Shown here one piece after another: positions 8,330-17,466 of a stretch of DNA of 64,000 bases; the first letter of the stretch is position 1; every line of letters starts with the position of its first letter. The notes beneath the pieces were generated by a model. That model was given only the letters and a program-made list of their open reading frames with translations. It did no database searches and was not told the origin of the DNA. The position numbers and the translations under genes are program-made. The DNA is from Micromonospora sp. CP22. GTDB taxonomy: Bacteria > Actinomycetota > Actinomycetes > Mycobacteriales > Micromonosporaceae. The stretch spans positions 41,084 through 105,083 of the forward strand of contig NZ_VCJO01000015.1 of assembly GCF_009712475.1 (NCBI RefSeq), given 5' to 3'.

Positions 8330-10102
8330 TCAGGCCGGAGCCTTCCGAAGGGCGATCGCCCGGAGGAAGATGTCACCGATCTTGGTGGGGTCGGTGGCCA
8401 CGAAGGCACCGCCACCGGCGCTCTTCGCGATGGTGTCCAGCTCCGACTTGCTGACCTCGGTGCCGATACCGATGATGATCACCTGGATCGGCTGGTCCGG
8501 GTCCTTGATCCGCTTCAGCTCGGCGAGCAGTTCCTTCTGGGAGATGCCGTCGGCGTCCTCGTTCTTGCCGTCGGTGAAGAGCACGATCGAGTTGACCTTG
8601 CCCGGTTCCCAGTTCGCCTGGACGTCCTTGTACGCGGCCAGCAGCGTGTCGTACAACCCGGTGTCGCCGTTGGAGGAGGTGATCCGGTCCAGGCCCCGCT
8701 CCAACTCGCTGCGCTGCCGCGACAGCGGGGCGATCGGCACCAGTTCCTGGTAGTCCCGCGAGCCCACCAGGTTGGTCGAGAAGACCCACAGGCCGATCGA
8801 CCAGGAGTCGTCGAAGAGGTTCAGTCCTCGCCGGGCGGCCTCCGTGGTGACCTGCTGCCGGGTCGCCCCGTTGGCGGTCGGCACCGGCTTCTTCATTGAA
8901 CCGGAGACGTCGACGATGCAGAGCATCCGGCCGGAGAGCGTGGCGATGGACCAACTGGACACCGCCCGCTCGACCGCGTCCGGCGCCAGCCCACCGGCGG
9001 CGATGCCGCCCTGGGGCGGAGGCGCGACCGAGGGGTCGCCACCGGCGGGGCTCGGTGCGCCCTGGGGCGCGTCGAACCCCGCACCCCAGTTGCCGTCCGG
9101 GGCCCGCAGCGACTGCGCGGCCAGCTTGTCCTTGAACGACGCCGTGGTCAGTGCCTCGAACAGCACCCCCGCGGCCGACGCCTTGGCCGGCTCGATCCCC
9201 GGCAACACCGCGTACGGGTAGTCCAGCGGCAGCGGTGCCGGCTTCAGGTAGAGCGCCGCCAACGGCACCGGAGGCTTGCGGGCGTTGTACTGGATGACGT
9301 CTTCCTCGGACAGCGCCGCGGCTCCGAGGGCGCTGGCCAGGGTGGTGGCGTCGCCGGCCGTCGGGAACTTGGCGAGCAGGTCCTGGCGCAACGCCGAGGC
9401 ACCCGCGGCCAACGCCCGCAGCGCGCCGACGCGCTCCTGCTCGGCGCTGTCGCCTCCGCTGGACGCCGCGGCCGTCATCAACGACAGCAGGCCGGACAGA
9501 CCGGCGGCGTCCCGGGTCGGCTCGACGATGCCCGTCTTCAGCGGCCGATCGCTGTTGAGCCGGGAGAGCAGTTGGGTCCAGCCGAGTTCCTGCTGCGGCC
9601 AGCCCAGCCGGGTGGCGATCGGCTCCGGCATGGCGACCACCACCGGGCTGCTCGCGATGGAGGCGCCGTTACCCGGCTCGAAGGCCGCCGCGCCGCCGGT
9701 CTTGAGTCGAAGCAGCCAGGTCGAGGAGTCCGGGATCCAGACATCCGGGCTCACCGCAGTGCCGCTGGCCTGGCCGACCCCGGCCAGGATCGCGCCGTGC
9801 TTGGCCGCCACCACCGCGGCCACCTCCACCGGGTCGGAGGCCGCGACCGTCACGTCGATACAGGTGCCATCGACGGCGGCACCCTTCTCCTCCCACTCGG
9901 TGGCCGCCTCGTCGACCGCCGGAGCGAGCTCACTCGCCACCGCGACGGACAGCTCGATCTTGCCCGAGCAGTCCTGGCCGGCGAGTTGGCGATAGCCCAC
10001 CCACCCACCAGCGGTGACGAGGAGGACGCCGACCGCTGCTGCTGCGGCGGCGCCGTGAATACCTGAACGCATGCGATGGCGGCCTGCTGACACGCTGACC
10101 AT
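8330..10102 (-). CDS. secreted/anchored vWA protein with solute-binding-like domain
   Basis: A signal anchor (GAAAAAAVGVLLVTAGGWVG, about residues 15-35) leads to an extracellular region resembling periplasmic solute-binding proteins (KIELSVAVASELAPAVDEAA, then WIPDSSTWLLRL). A C-terminal von Willebrand factor A domain follows, with a complete MIDAS start, CIVDVSGSMKK (about residue 400), plus a later FTDGKNEDADG segment. The protein is 590 aa. This layout is widespread in actinobacteria; members are thought to bind ligands or partner proteins at the cell surface, but function is not established. Start ATG 10102; ATG 10072 (MRSG) is also possible. Confidence 0.8.
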   Translation of the reverse strand: MVSVSAGRHRMRSGIHGAAAAAAVGVLLVTAGGWVGYRQLAGQDCSGKIELSVAVASELAPAVDEAATEWEEKGAAVDGTCIDVTVAASDPVEVAAVVAAKHGAILAGVGQASGTAVSPDVWIPDSSTWLLRLKTGGAAAFEPGNGASIASSPVVVAMPEPIATRLGWPQQELGWTQLLSRLNSDRPLKTGIVEPTRDAAGLSGLLSLMTAAASSGGDSAEQERVGALRALAAGASALRQDLLAKFPTAGDATTLASALGAAALSEEDVIQYNARKPPVPLAALYLKPAPLPLDYPYAVLPGIEPAKASAAGVLFEALTTASFKDKLAAQSLRAPDGNWGAGFDAPQGAPSPAGGDPSVAPPPQGGIAAGGLAPDAVERAVSSWSIATLSGRMLCIVDVSGSMKKPVPTANGATRQQVTTEAARRGLNLFDDSWSIGLWVFSTNLVGSRDYQELVPIAPLSRQRSELERGLDRITSSNGDTGLYDTLLAAYKDVQANWEPGKVNSIVLFTDGKNEDADGISQKELLAELKRIKDPDQPIQVIIIGIGTEVSKSELDTIAKSAGGGAFVATDPTKIGDIFLRAIALRKAPA

Positions 10103-10239
10103 CTTGCGTACCCGACCGTTGGACTGCCATGGCCGTTCGGACGAAAGTTACAGAGGAGAAACAGTTTACCGGCATTTAGTAACTATGAGTGACGGGTCAG
10201 CGCCGTAATGTGGGTACGTCGATGTCTCGAAGCCCACGA

Positions 10240-11274
10240 TCAGGGCAGGACGCAGGTAGGGCTGCCCAGCGTCAGCGGCTCGCCGATCGCCTCGGGCACC
10301 CCCGTCGCGGGATCGACCCGGAAGGTACGCACCATGTCCGCCCGTTCGTCGGCGACATAGAGATGCCCCCCGACGAACGCGAAGTGACGCGGCCACTCGC
10401 CGCCGGTCTCCACCTCCGCCACGAACTCGGGCAGGTCCGCGCCGATGGCGAAGACCGTCACGGTGCCGACACCTCGGTTGGCGACGTAGAGGAAGCGGCC
10501 GTCCGGACCGATACTGATCTCGGACGGTTGGACGTGCCCGCCCCGCTCGCTGGCATCCACCCGCCCCAGCTGGTGCAGCACCCCGTCGGTCAGCTCGTAG
10601 GCCAGCACGGAGGCGTCCAGCTCGCCGGAGACGTAGCAGCGCCGCCCGTCGGGGTGCCGGGTCAGGTGGCGGGGCCCCACCCCGGGCGCGGTCCGTACCC
10701 GGGGTGCCCGGGGCACCAACCGCCCGGAAGCGGCGTCGAGGTCGTACCGGTAGATCGAGTCGGTGCCGAGGTCCACCGCCAGCAACGGCGACGCGCCGGT
10801 GCCCGGCGAGACCATGTGCGCGTGCGCATGCTCCTGGCGTTGGGGGTCCGCCCCGTGCCCCTGGTGCTCCACCACGTCGGTGCGCTCGCCGGGCACCCCC
10901 TCGGCGTCGAGCGGGAACACCGTGACACTGCCGCCGCCGTAGTTGGCCACGAACAGGTGCCCGCCGTCGGACGCGACCGCCAGGTGGCACGGCTCCGCGC
11001 CACCGGTGGGCCACGAGCCGACCGACGCCAGGTCACCGTCGGTGCCGACCCGCCACGCGCTGATCCGACCGTCGGGCAGTTCGTTGACCGCGTACAGCAC
11101 CGGATGCGTCGGGTGGCGGGTGAGGAAGGACGGCGACTCGGTGACCGCGACGGTGCCCAGCGCCGTCAGCTGGCCCGTACCCGGGTCCCGCCGGGCGGCG
11201 ACGATGCCGGTGCCGCGCCCTCCGCTGTGCGCGGTGTATCCGCCGATGTGAACGATCACGTCTCGCGCTGCCAC
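10240..11274 (-). CDS. lactonase family beta-propeller protein (6-phosphogluconolactonase-like)
   Basis: About 344 aa, all beta-propeller: repeated blades end in patterns such as GGHLFVANYGGGSVTVFPL, RRCYVSGELDASVLAYEL and GRFLYVANRGVGTVTVFAI. It resembles the YbhE/Pgl family, which hydrolyses 6-phosphogluconolactone or other lactones in the cytoplasm. GTG 11274 is selected because GGAGGG (about 11283-11288) lies ten bases upstream; the reading frame extends further upstream but would overlap intergenic sequence. No pentose-phosphate genes sit beside it, so the lactone substrate is uncertain. Confidence 0.78.
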   Translation of the reverse strand: MAARDVIVHIGGYTAHSGGRGTGIVAARRDPGTGQLTALGTVAVTESPSFLTRHPTHPVLYAVNELPDGRISAWRVGTDGDLASVGSWPTGGAEPCHLAVASDGGHLFVANYGGGSVTVFPLDAEGVPGERTDVVEHQGHGADPQRQEHAHAHMVSPGTGASPLLAVDLGTDSIYRYDLDAASGRLVPRAPRVRTAPGVGPRHLTRHPDGRRCYVSGELDASVLAYELTDGVLHQLGRVDASERGGHVQPSEISIGPDGRFLYVANRGVGTVTVFAIGADLPEFVAEVETGGEWPRHFAFVGGHLYVADERADMVRTFRVDPATGVPEAIGEPLTLGSPTCVLP

Positions 11275-11375
11275 AGGTTCCCGCCCTCCGCTCCTGATCC
11301 CCCGATTCCCACCAACTGCCTTCCCCCGACACCGACGGGTTAGACCTACCAACCGCGACCGGCCCTCCGGTCGGA

Positions 11376-11978
11376 TCAGGCTGTCGACACCGGCTCGCCC
11401 CGCTGCCGGGCGACGTGCTCGACCAGGGAGATCAGTACGGTCTTGCCGGACTGCCGGTCCCGGGCGTCGCAAAGCACCATCGGCACGTCCGGGTCCAGGT
11501 CCAGGGCCCTGCGTACCGCCTCCAGGCTGAACCGCCGGGCGTCGTCGAAGCAGTTGACCCCCACCACGAACGGGATACCCCGCTGCTCGAAGTAGTCGAT
11601 GGAGGGGAAACAGTCGGCCAACCGTCGGGTGTCGGCGAGCACCACCGCGCCGAGCGCTCCGAAGGCCAACTCGTCCCAGAGGAACCAGAAGCGGTCCTGC
11701 CCGGGAGTGCCGAAGAGGTACAGCTGGAGGTCGTCGTTGATGGTGATCCGCCCGAAGTCCATCGCGACCGTGGTGGTCGACTTGGTCTCCACCCCGGAGA
11801 TGTCGTCGGTACCGATGCCGGCACCGGTCAGGATCTCCTCGGTCTGCAACGGTCGGACCTCGCTCAACGCGCTCACCAGCGTCGTCTTGCCGGCGCCGAA
11901 ACCACCGGCGACGAGGATCTTCAGCGCGATGGGCACCCGGTGGCCCCGCCGCTCGCCGTCATAACGCACGGAGTCCAT
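11376..11978 (-). CDS. cvnD: cvn operon small GTP-binding protein
   Basis: Ras/MglA-like GTPase of about 200 aa. It carries the P-loop GGFGAGKTTLV, the switch-region TKSTTTVAMDFGRI, the G3-like LFGTPGQDRFWFLWDEL and a base-recognition segment VGVNCFD (NxxD replaced by NCFD). Last gene of the four-gene conservon that includes a sensor kinase, a roadblock protein and a DUF742 protein; in Streptomyces such sets act as membrane-associated signalling complexes resembling eukaryotic GPCR modules. ATG 11978 overlaps the upstream gene's end by 20 bp, implying coupled translation. Confidence 0.93.
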   Translation of the reverse strand: MDSVRYDGERRGHRVPIALKILVAGGFGAGKTTLVSALSEVRPLQTEEILTGAGIGTDDISGVETKSTTTVAMDFGRITINDDLQLYLFGTPGQDRFWFLWDELAFGALGAVVLADTRRLADCFPSIDYFEQRGIPFVVGVNCFDDARRFSLEAVRRALDLDPDVPMVLCDARDRQSGKTVLISLVEHVARQRGEPVSTA

Positions 11979-12348
11979 CGACCACCGCCTTGAGGATGTC
12001 GTTGTCGGGTAGGTAGGTGGCTCGCGGCGGCTGGTGCACGGCGACCAGTCCCCGGACCAGCAGGTCGCCGAGGAGCACCCGGACCACGCCGACCGCCAGG
12101 TCCAGGTCCGCGGCGAGTTCCACCACCGGGGTGCCGCTGCCGGCGAGTTCCACCAGCAGGCGGTGCTCGGGATGCAGCTCCGGGTAGGCGGCGAGATCCG
12201 GGTCCGGCTGTGCCAGCACGTACGCGACCAGGTCGACCCCGTCCGCGCTCGGGCGGACGCGTCCCCCGGTGAGGGTGTACGGCCGCACCACCGGCCCGGC
12301 GTCGTCGTCGAGCCACTCGTGTCGCGGCTCGGATAAGTCAGTCCGCAT
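11959..12348 (-). CDS. cvnC: cvn operon DUF742 protein
   Basis: A 129-residue protein of the DUF742 family, winged-helix-like. The characteristic core is seen: VVRPYTLTGGR near the N-terminus, then HRLLVELAGSG, PVVELAADLDLAVGVVRVLLGDLLVRGLV and YLPDNDILKAVVDGLRAL at the C-terminus. In conservons it accompanies the roadblock protein and the small GTPase; its DNA-binding ability is inferred from fold only. It starts at ATG 12348 (MRTDLSEP), inside the 3' end of cvnB; ATG 12357 three codons earlier is the alternative. Confidence 0.9.
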   Translation of the reverse strand: MRTDLSEPRHEWLDDDAGPVVRPYTLTGGRVRPSADGVDLVAYVLAQPDPDLAAYPELHPEHRLLVELAGSGTPVVELAADLDLAVGVVRVLLGDLLVRGLVAVHQPPRATYLPDNDILKAVVDGLRAL

Positions 12349-12757
12349 CGGCGGCACTCACCGATGCCCGAGCCGGCACACCCAGGTTCTCGCCCACCCG
12401 GGTCACCAACATCGCCATCTCGTACGCGACCAGGCCGATGTCCGCGTCGGCGTCGCTGGCGACCGCCAGGCACGCGCCCTGTCCCGCCGTGGTGACGAAG
12501 AGGTACGCGGACTCCATCTCCACCACGGTCTGCCGGACCGGTCCACCGACCAGCTGTCGGCTGGCGCCACGGGCGAGGCTGGACAGGCCGGAGGCGAGGG
12601 CGCACAGGTGTTCGGCATCGGCGGTGTCCAGGTTGGCGGAGGATCCCAGCAGGAGGCCGTCCGCCGACAACACCACCGCGTGCCGCGCGGTCGGCACCCG
12701 CTCCAGCAGGTCGTCCAGCAGCCAGTCGAGATCTGCGTTCTGCCTCGTCGATTGCAT
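12338..12757 (-). CDS. cvnB: cvn operon roadblock/LC7 protein
   Basis: Roadblock/LC7 domain protein of 139 aa. The typical run DLDWLLDDLLERVPTARHAV, VLSADGLLLGSS, then LASGLSSLARGAS and the final AYEMAMLVTRVGENL are all present. In MglB-type systems such proteins regulate a Ras-like GTPase, which here would be the downstream cvnD. Its ATG shares one base with the stop of the kinase gene (TGATG), so translation is almost certainly coupled to cvnA. Confidence 0.93.
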   Translation of the reverse strand: MQSTRQNADLDWLLDDLLERVPTARHAVVLSADGLLLGSSANLDTADAEHLCALASGLSSLARGASRQLVGGPVRQTVVEMESAYLFVTTAGQGACLAVASDADADIGLVAYEMAMLVTRVGENLGVPARASVSAADAD

Positions 12758-15453
12758 CAGGCGTCCCTCTCAGTCACGGTCGGGGATTCCGACGCTGGTC
12801 CGGTGCCCGGCGGTGAGTCGGGCGGCGGTGTGGTCCGATCCTGGCCAGGATCGGTGACGCGACCGGCGGCTCGCCGACCCCGCGCGGTGCCTGCCTGCAA
12901 TGCCGACATGACCCGACGGGCCTCCTCCGGGCTTCGCGGCGTCGGGTCACGGTACGGCCCGGACTGGGCCCGCCGCACCACCGGCTGCCGCACGGTCGGG
13001 GCGTCGATTCCGGCCGTGTCCGTGGTCATCGCCGGCAGTTGGACGGTGGGTTCCTCCAACGCACGGTCAGCCCGGGGTACGTCGGCCGGCCTTCCGGCAC
13101 CCGACGACCCGGGCGTGGGCAGCTCGGTTCCGGACGGTCGCGGCCCGGCGGCGGGCGCTGGTCCCGCCCCGACGGCGACAGCCGGATCCGACGCGGCGGA
13201 CGGGTCGGCAGGAGCAGCCTCGGTACCGGACGCGGCGTCATCGCCAGCACCGGCGGGCGACGGAGCGGACGCGGCGGCGGTGTTCTGCGCGGCGGGTCGC
13301 CGCCGGATCCGGCGCGGCAGGCCGTCGCCCTCGGCCGGCTCGACCGTGGAACCGGCCGGGGCGGTCGCCGTCGCCTCGGAGACCGCACCGCCCGGAGCCG
13401 ATCCGCCGCGCGACGCCGCCGCGCCACGTCGGGACCGGGGACGGGGCACCGTGGTCAGCCGGGTGGCTCGGGCCAGCCTCCGCTGCTCCGGCGTGGCCCC
13501 ACCATCGTCACCCGGCAGTCCCTCCGGGTCGGGCAGCAGCGACGGTTCCTCCGTGATCAGCTCGGTCGGGATGAGCACCACGGCGGTGATCCCGGTCCCC
13601 TCGGACCGGCGCAGCCGCACCCGGATGTCGTGCCGGGCGGCCAGCCGCGCCACCACGAACAGGCCGAGCCGAGCGGTGTCGCTGGGGTCGAACTCCGGTG
13701 CTCGGGCCAGCTTGAGGTTGGCCTCCTCGATGGCCGCCTCGCTCATGCCGAGACCGTCGTCGGAGACGGAGAGGGCATAGCCGTGGGCCACGTGCTCCCC
13801 CGAGATCTCGACCCGCGACTCGGGCGGTGAGTACGCCGTGGCGTTCTCGATCAGCTCGGCGAGCAGGTGGATGATGTCGCCCACCACCCGGCCGACCGTG
13901 CCGGCGGGCTGCACGGTGGTGATGTCGACCCGGTCGTACGACTCGACCTCGGAGATCGCCCCCCGGATCAGGTCCACCATGGCGACCGGGTTACGCCAGC
14001 CCCGCCCCGGTGCGGAACCGGCGAGGATGACCAGGTCCTCCGCGTGCCGACGCAGCCGGGTGGCAAGGTGGTCGACGCGGAACAACTCGGCCAGGTGATC
14101 GGGGTCCTCCGCGTCGCGTTCCAGCCGGTCGAGCAGGGCGATCTGCCGGTGTACCAGCCCCTGGCTGCGTCGCGCGATGTTCAGGAACACGTCGTTGAGA
14201 CCACGTCGCAGGCTGACCTCGACCATCGCCGAACGGAGGGCGGCCTTGTGCACCTCGGTGAACGCCTGCGCGACCCGACCGATCTCGTCGGCTCCCCGGT
14301 CCGCCACCGACGTCTCCTGCGCCAGGTCGACCTGCTCCCCATTACGCAGGCGGTCCACCACCTCCGGTAGCCGTTGTTCGGCGTCGGCCAGCGCGCCGCG
14401 TACCAGCGTCAACCGGCGCGCGAGGGAGCGACCGACCCGGACCGCCACCACCAGCGACAGCACCACGGCGACCAGGCCGAGCAGCCCGGCTGCGGCCAGC
14501 CGCACCAGGATGCTCACCGCCATCGGCACGGACCGGTCGGCCAGCCCGTCCGCCTGGGTCAGTTCGAAGTCCCGCAGCGACTGCTGCACCGCGTCGTGGC
14601 TTCGCTGCCACTGCTGCGGGTCGATCCTGAGTCGCGCCGACGGGTCTGCGGCGATGAGTTCGTCCTGCATCGTCCGCAACCGACCGAACGCCTCCTGCTC
14701 GGTCAGTCGCCGGTACGCGGCCCGATCCGCCTCGGGCAGGTCGGCCACTGCGGCCTCGGCCAGGAACCGCTGGTTACCGATGCCCTGCACGAGCAGGGTG
14801 TGCTCACCCTCGGCGAACCTTCCGGCGGTCAGCACACCGGCCAGTAGCGCGTCGGTCTGGCCCAGCAGTTCCCGCGAGCGACCGAGGCTGGTCAGCGCCA
14901 ACGCCTCGCGGTTGAGGTCGTGGTCGGGCAGGTTGGCCAGGGCGGTGAAGGTGTGGAAGGCCGAAGCGATCATTCCACTGTAGAAACCGACGGCACCGGC
15001 GCGGTCCATGTCCCGACGGTCGACGAAGGCGCGACCGGCGGGCAACGCGTCCAGTTCGCCGAGGAACCGATCGAGCCGGGATTCGAGCAGGTCACCGGCG
15101 GCGTCGCGCAGTTGCTCCCCGGCGACCCGCCGACGCAGCTCCGTGATCGCCGCGTCGGTGCGGGCCCGTTGCTCCACCAGAGCCGGCAGTACGCAGTTGG
15201 CCGGCGGTTGCCCGCACTCGGTACGGGGCGAGGCGAGGTGCACCACCGAGAGCCGGCGTTCCCGTTGCAGCTCGGCCACCACGGTCTCGCCGGGCCTACC
15301 GAGGTCGTACAGGAGGGTGCGGGCGGAGAGCAGATCGAGCGCCGGCCCGAAGGTCAGCGTGGTGGCGAAGATCCACAGTGCCAGCAGGGCGGTGACCGGC
15401 ACGACGACCAACGCGGTCAGCTTCGAGCGGATCGGCCAGTCGCGGGTGTTCAA
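12757..15453 (-). CDS. cvnA: cvn operon sensor histidine kinase-like protein
   Basis: Membrane sensor of about 898 aa. A first helix (LTALVVVPVTALLALWIFATT) and a large extracellular region resembling a nitrate/nitrite sensor domain lead to a second helix (LAAAGLLGLVAVVLSLVVAV) and a HAMP-like segment. The cytoplasmic part has a dimerisation segment (RSQGLVHRQIALLDRLERDAEDPD) and a histidine-kinase-type ATPase (ELIENATAYSPPES, then VSDDGLGMS). A disordered Pro/Ala-rich tail of about 200 aa ends it. The start is probably TTG 15453, six residues before WPIRSKL, with GAGG five bases upstream; a longer frame from 15591 adds a low-complexity leader without support. Confidence 0.88.
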   Translation of the reverse strand: MNTRDWPIRSKLTALVVVPVTALLALWIFATTLTFGPALDLLSARTLLYDLGRPGETVVAELQRERRLSVVHLASPRTECGQPPANCVLPALVEQRARTDAAITELRRRVAGEQLRDAAGDLLESRLDRFLGELDALPAGRAFVDRRDMDRAGAVGFYSGMIASAFHTFTALANLPDHDLNREALALTSLGRSRELLGQTDALLAGVLTAGRFAEGEHTLLVQGIGNQRFLAEAAVADLPEADRAAYRRLTEQEAFGRLRTMQDELIAADPSARLRIDPQQWQRSHDAVQQSLRDFELTQADGLADRSVPMAVSILVRLAAAGLLGLVAVVLSLVVAVRVGRSLARRLTLVRGALADAEQRLPEVVDRLRNGEQVDLAQETSVADRGADEIGRVAQAFTEVHKAALRSAMVEVSLRRGLNDVFLNIARRSQGLVHRQIALLDRLERDAEDPDHLAELFRVDHLATRLRRHAEDLVILAGSAPGRGWRNPVAMVDLIRGAISEVESYDRVDITTVQPAGTVGRVVGDIIHLLAELIENATAYSPPESRVEISGEHVAHGYALSVSDDGLGMSEAAIEEANLKLARAPEFDPSDTARLGLFVVARLAARHDIRVRLRRSEGTGITAVVLIPTELITEEPSLLPDPEGLPGDDGGATPEQRRLARATRLTTVPRPRSRRGAAASRGGSAPGGAVSEATATAPAGSTVEPAEGDGLPRRIRRRPAAQNTAAASAPSPAGAGDDAASGTEAAPADPSAASDPAVAVGAGPAPAAGPRPSGTELPTPGSSGAGRPADVPRADRALEEPTVQLPAMTTDTAGIDAPTVRQPVVRRAQSGPYRDPTPRSPEEARRVMSALQAGTARGRRAAGRVTDPGQDRTTPPPDSPPGTGPASESPTVTERDA

Positions 15454-15750
15454 TCGGACCTCGCCCGGAAGGGTGGCTGGAAGGGCTCCGGCGCAGCCGG
15501 GCAGCGCCGTCGCCGGGGCGCACCCCGGTTTGTCCTCCGGGGCACCGGCTCGGGCGCCTTGGGCAGGATACGTAATCCGCGCCGGTCGCACTACCGTCCG
15601 TCGAGACTACCGGTACGTTACCGAACCTTCCGAGGACGAACCGCTTGTCGGGTTCGGCCCCGACCGTGACCGGGTCGGCTCAGGAAAGTGCTCCGGAACG
15701 GGATTGGCGATCACTGCGTGGCGGGAATACCTGCATGCGAAGGAGGAGCC

Positions 15751-16347
15751 ATGTCGCCCACGCAGATAGTCGTCACCGTCATCGTCATCCTGGTGGTCGC
15801 CGCCGTCGCCGCCGCCGTCGTGGTGGCCAGCCGCCGCCGGGCGCTCCGGCAGCGCTTCGGCCCCGAGTACGACCATGTCGTCGCCGAGCAGGACAGCCGC
15901 ACCGCCGCCGAGCGCGAACTTCGGGACCGGGAGCGCCGGCACGCCGAACTCGAACTGGTCCCGCTCGCCCCCGAATCCCGGGCCCGGTACGCCGAGGCGT
16001 GGGAGGAACTCCAGGTGCGTTTCGTCGACTCCCCCGCCGAGACCGTCGGCCAGGCCGACGAACTGGTAACCCGGCTGATCGCCGAACGCGGCTACCCCAC
16101 GGGTGAGTTCGACGACCAGATCGCTCATCTCTCCGTCGAGCACGCGCGCACGCTGGGCCACTACCGCGACGCGCACGAGATTCACCTGCGCAACTCCCGG
16201 GGCGAGGCCAGCACCGAGGACCTTCGCCAGGCAGTCGTCCACTACCGCGCCCTCTTCGGCGACCTGCTCGGCGAGGAGCCGCCGGTCACCGCCGGGGCAC
16301 CCGAACAGCGCCAGCCCGACGCCGCCCACGACGCCACCAACCGCTGA
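15751..16347 (+). CDS. membrane-anchored protein of unknown function
   Basis: A 198-aa protein with one N-terminal membrane helix (IVVTVIVILVVAAVAAAVVV, residues about 5-26), then RRR and a cytoplasmic helical domain. The later part (ARYAEAWEELQVRFVDSP, then STEDLRQAVVHYRALFGDLLG) is clearly related to the C-terminus of the next gene. AAGGAGG lies just upstream of ATG 15751. The two genes nearly touch and read the same way, so they form an operon. Found in other actinomycetes as far as I recall, but without known function. Confidence 0.75.
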   Translation: MSPTQIVVTVIVILVVAAVAAAVVVASRRRALRQRFGPEYDHVVAEQDSRTAAERELRDRERRHAELELVPLAPESRARYAEAWEELQVRFVDSPAETVGQADELVTRLIAERGYPTGEFDDQIAHLSVEHARTLGHYRDAHEIHLRNSRGEASTEDLRQAVVHYRALFGDLLGEEPPVTAGAPEQRQPDAAHDATNR

Positions 16348-16357
16348 GGAGAACACC

Positions 16358-17308
16358 ATGCGGCAGCAAGAGCAGCAGCTCAACAACGACCACCCGGAGA
16401 CCGTACGCTCCGCCCCGGTGGCGGTGCCGACCACCGACGACGACCGGGAGACGATCGCGGACGTCGACGCCTTCGACGAGCCCACGGACCGTGACCTGTC
16501 GGAGCCGGACCGGGGCCGCCCCTGGGACGGCCGTCCGGGCGCCGACGACGAAGCGGCCGAGTTCAACGAGCCGGGTCCGGTGCCGACCGCCTTCGGCGCG
16601 ACCACCGTCGGTGGCGCGGTCGCCGCCTCGGCGATGGCCAGCCCACGCCCCGAGGACGAGCGTGACCCGCGCGACGAGGAGACCGCTCGCCCCGGCGACG
16701 GCGCGGTCGACGGCGAGCGGGAGGGACTGCGGGCGGACCCGACGGCCGAGTTCGACCGGACCGACGACGTGGACGACACCGATGTGGACGGTGTCGACGA
16801 CAACGACGTGGACGGTGTCGACGACGACGTGGCGGCCTCGGTCGACGGCGAGGCGGCGGATGACCGCGTCGACACGGACCTGACGACGGCCGACGACGAC
16901 ATCCGGGCGACCGCGACGGCCGACGACACGGCGGCGGCGGGCGGGGCCGGCTTCGGCAGCGCCACCCCCACGATGGTCGACCCCGACACGCAGACCGCCG
17001 GTACGGGCACGGCCACCTCCGGGGCGACGGTTCCGGCCGGGGCGGCGACCCTGTTCGACGATGCGACGGCGCAGGGCTTCCGGGATCGTTGGCGCGACGT
17101 CCAGCTGCGCTTCGTGGACGACCCCCGGGCGGCGGCCGGTGAGGCGCAGTCGCTGGTCGAGGAGGCTATGCAGGCGCTCTCCGCCGCGCTGGCCGAGCAC
17201 CGCAACAAGCTCGGCAGCTGGCAGGAGTCCGATTCCTCCGACACCGAGCAGCTGCGGGTGGCCGTGCGCGAGTACCGGGACTTCCTCGACCGCGTACTCG
17301 GCCGCTGA
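16358..17308 (+). CDS. acidic protein with shared C-terminal helical domain, unknown function
   Basis: A 316-aa protein. Residues 1-220 are low complexity and very acidic, with tandem Asp-rich stretches around DDVDDTDVDGVDDNDVDGVD (bases about 16760-16830). The last 90 residues (FRDRWRDVQLRFVDDP, then DTEQLRVAVREYRDFLDRVLG) match the C-terminal domain of the membrane protein directly upstream. GAGGAG at the preceding stop codon serves ATG 16358, so the pair is translated together. The disordered acidic arm and shared domain suggest two partners of one complex, but function is unknown. Confidence 0.72.
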   Translation: MRQQEQQLNNDHPETVRSAPVAVPTTDDDRETIADVDAFDEPTDRDLSEPDRGRPWDGRPGADDEAAEFNEPGPVPTAFGATTVGGAVAASAMASPRPEDERDPRDEETARPGDGAVDGEREGLRADPTAEFDRTDDVDDTDVDGVDDNDVDGVDDDVAASVDGEAADDRVDTDLTTADDDIRATATADDTAAAGGAGFGSATPTMVDPDTQTAGTGTATSGATVPAGAATLFDDATAQGFRDRWRDVQLRFVDDPRAAAGEAQSLVEEAMQALSAALAEHRNKLGSWQESDSSDTEQLRVAVREYRDFLDRVLGR

Positions 17309-17338
17309 TCACGCCGGCTCAGCACCTCCACACCAGCT

Positions 17339-17376
17339 GAAGGCGGGTGACCCCGAAGCCGGGGGCACCCGCCTTC
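17339..17376 (+). terminator. hairpin after the acidic-protein gene
   Basis: Perfect 11-bp arms (17339-17349 and 17366-17376) with a 16-nt loop, 30 bp past the stop of the acidic-protein gene. No U-tract follows. Likely ends the two-gene operon. Confidence 0.6.
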
Positions 17377-17466
17377 GGTGTGTCCCGTCAGGCATGGCCA
17401 CCGGCGAGGCGGGTACGCGCATCAGGGTCGCGTCGCCAGAGCGCCACGGACAGGAGGGCAGCAACG

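Noticed and set aside
16760..16830. Asp-rich repeats read as calcium-binding RTX or dockerin repeats
   Set aside because: Spacing does not match GGxGxDxxx or dockerin loops; simple acidic low complexity is enough.
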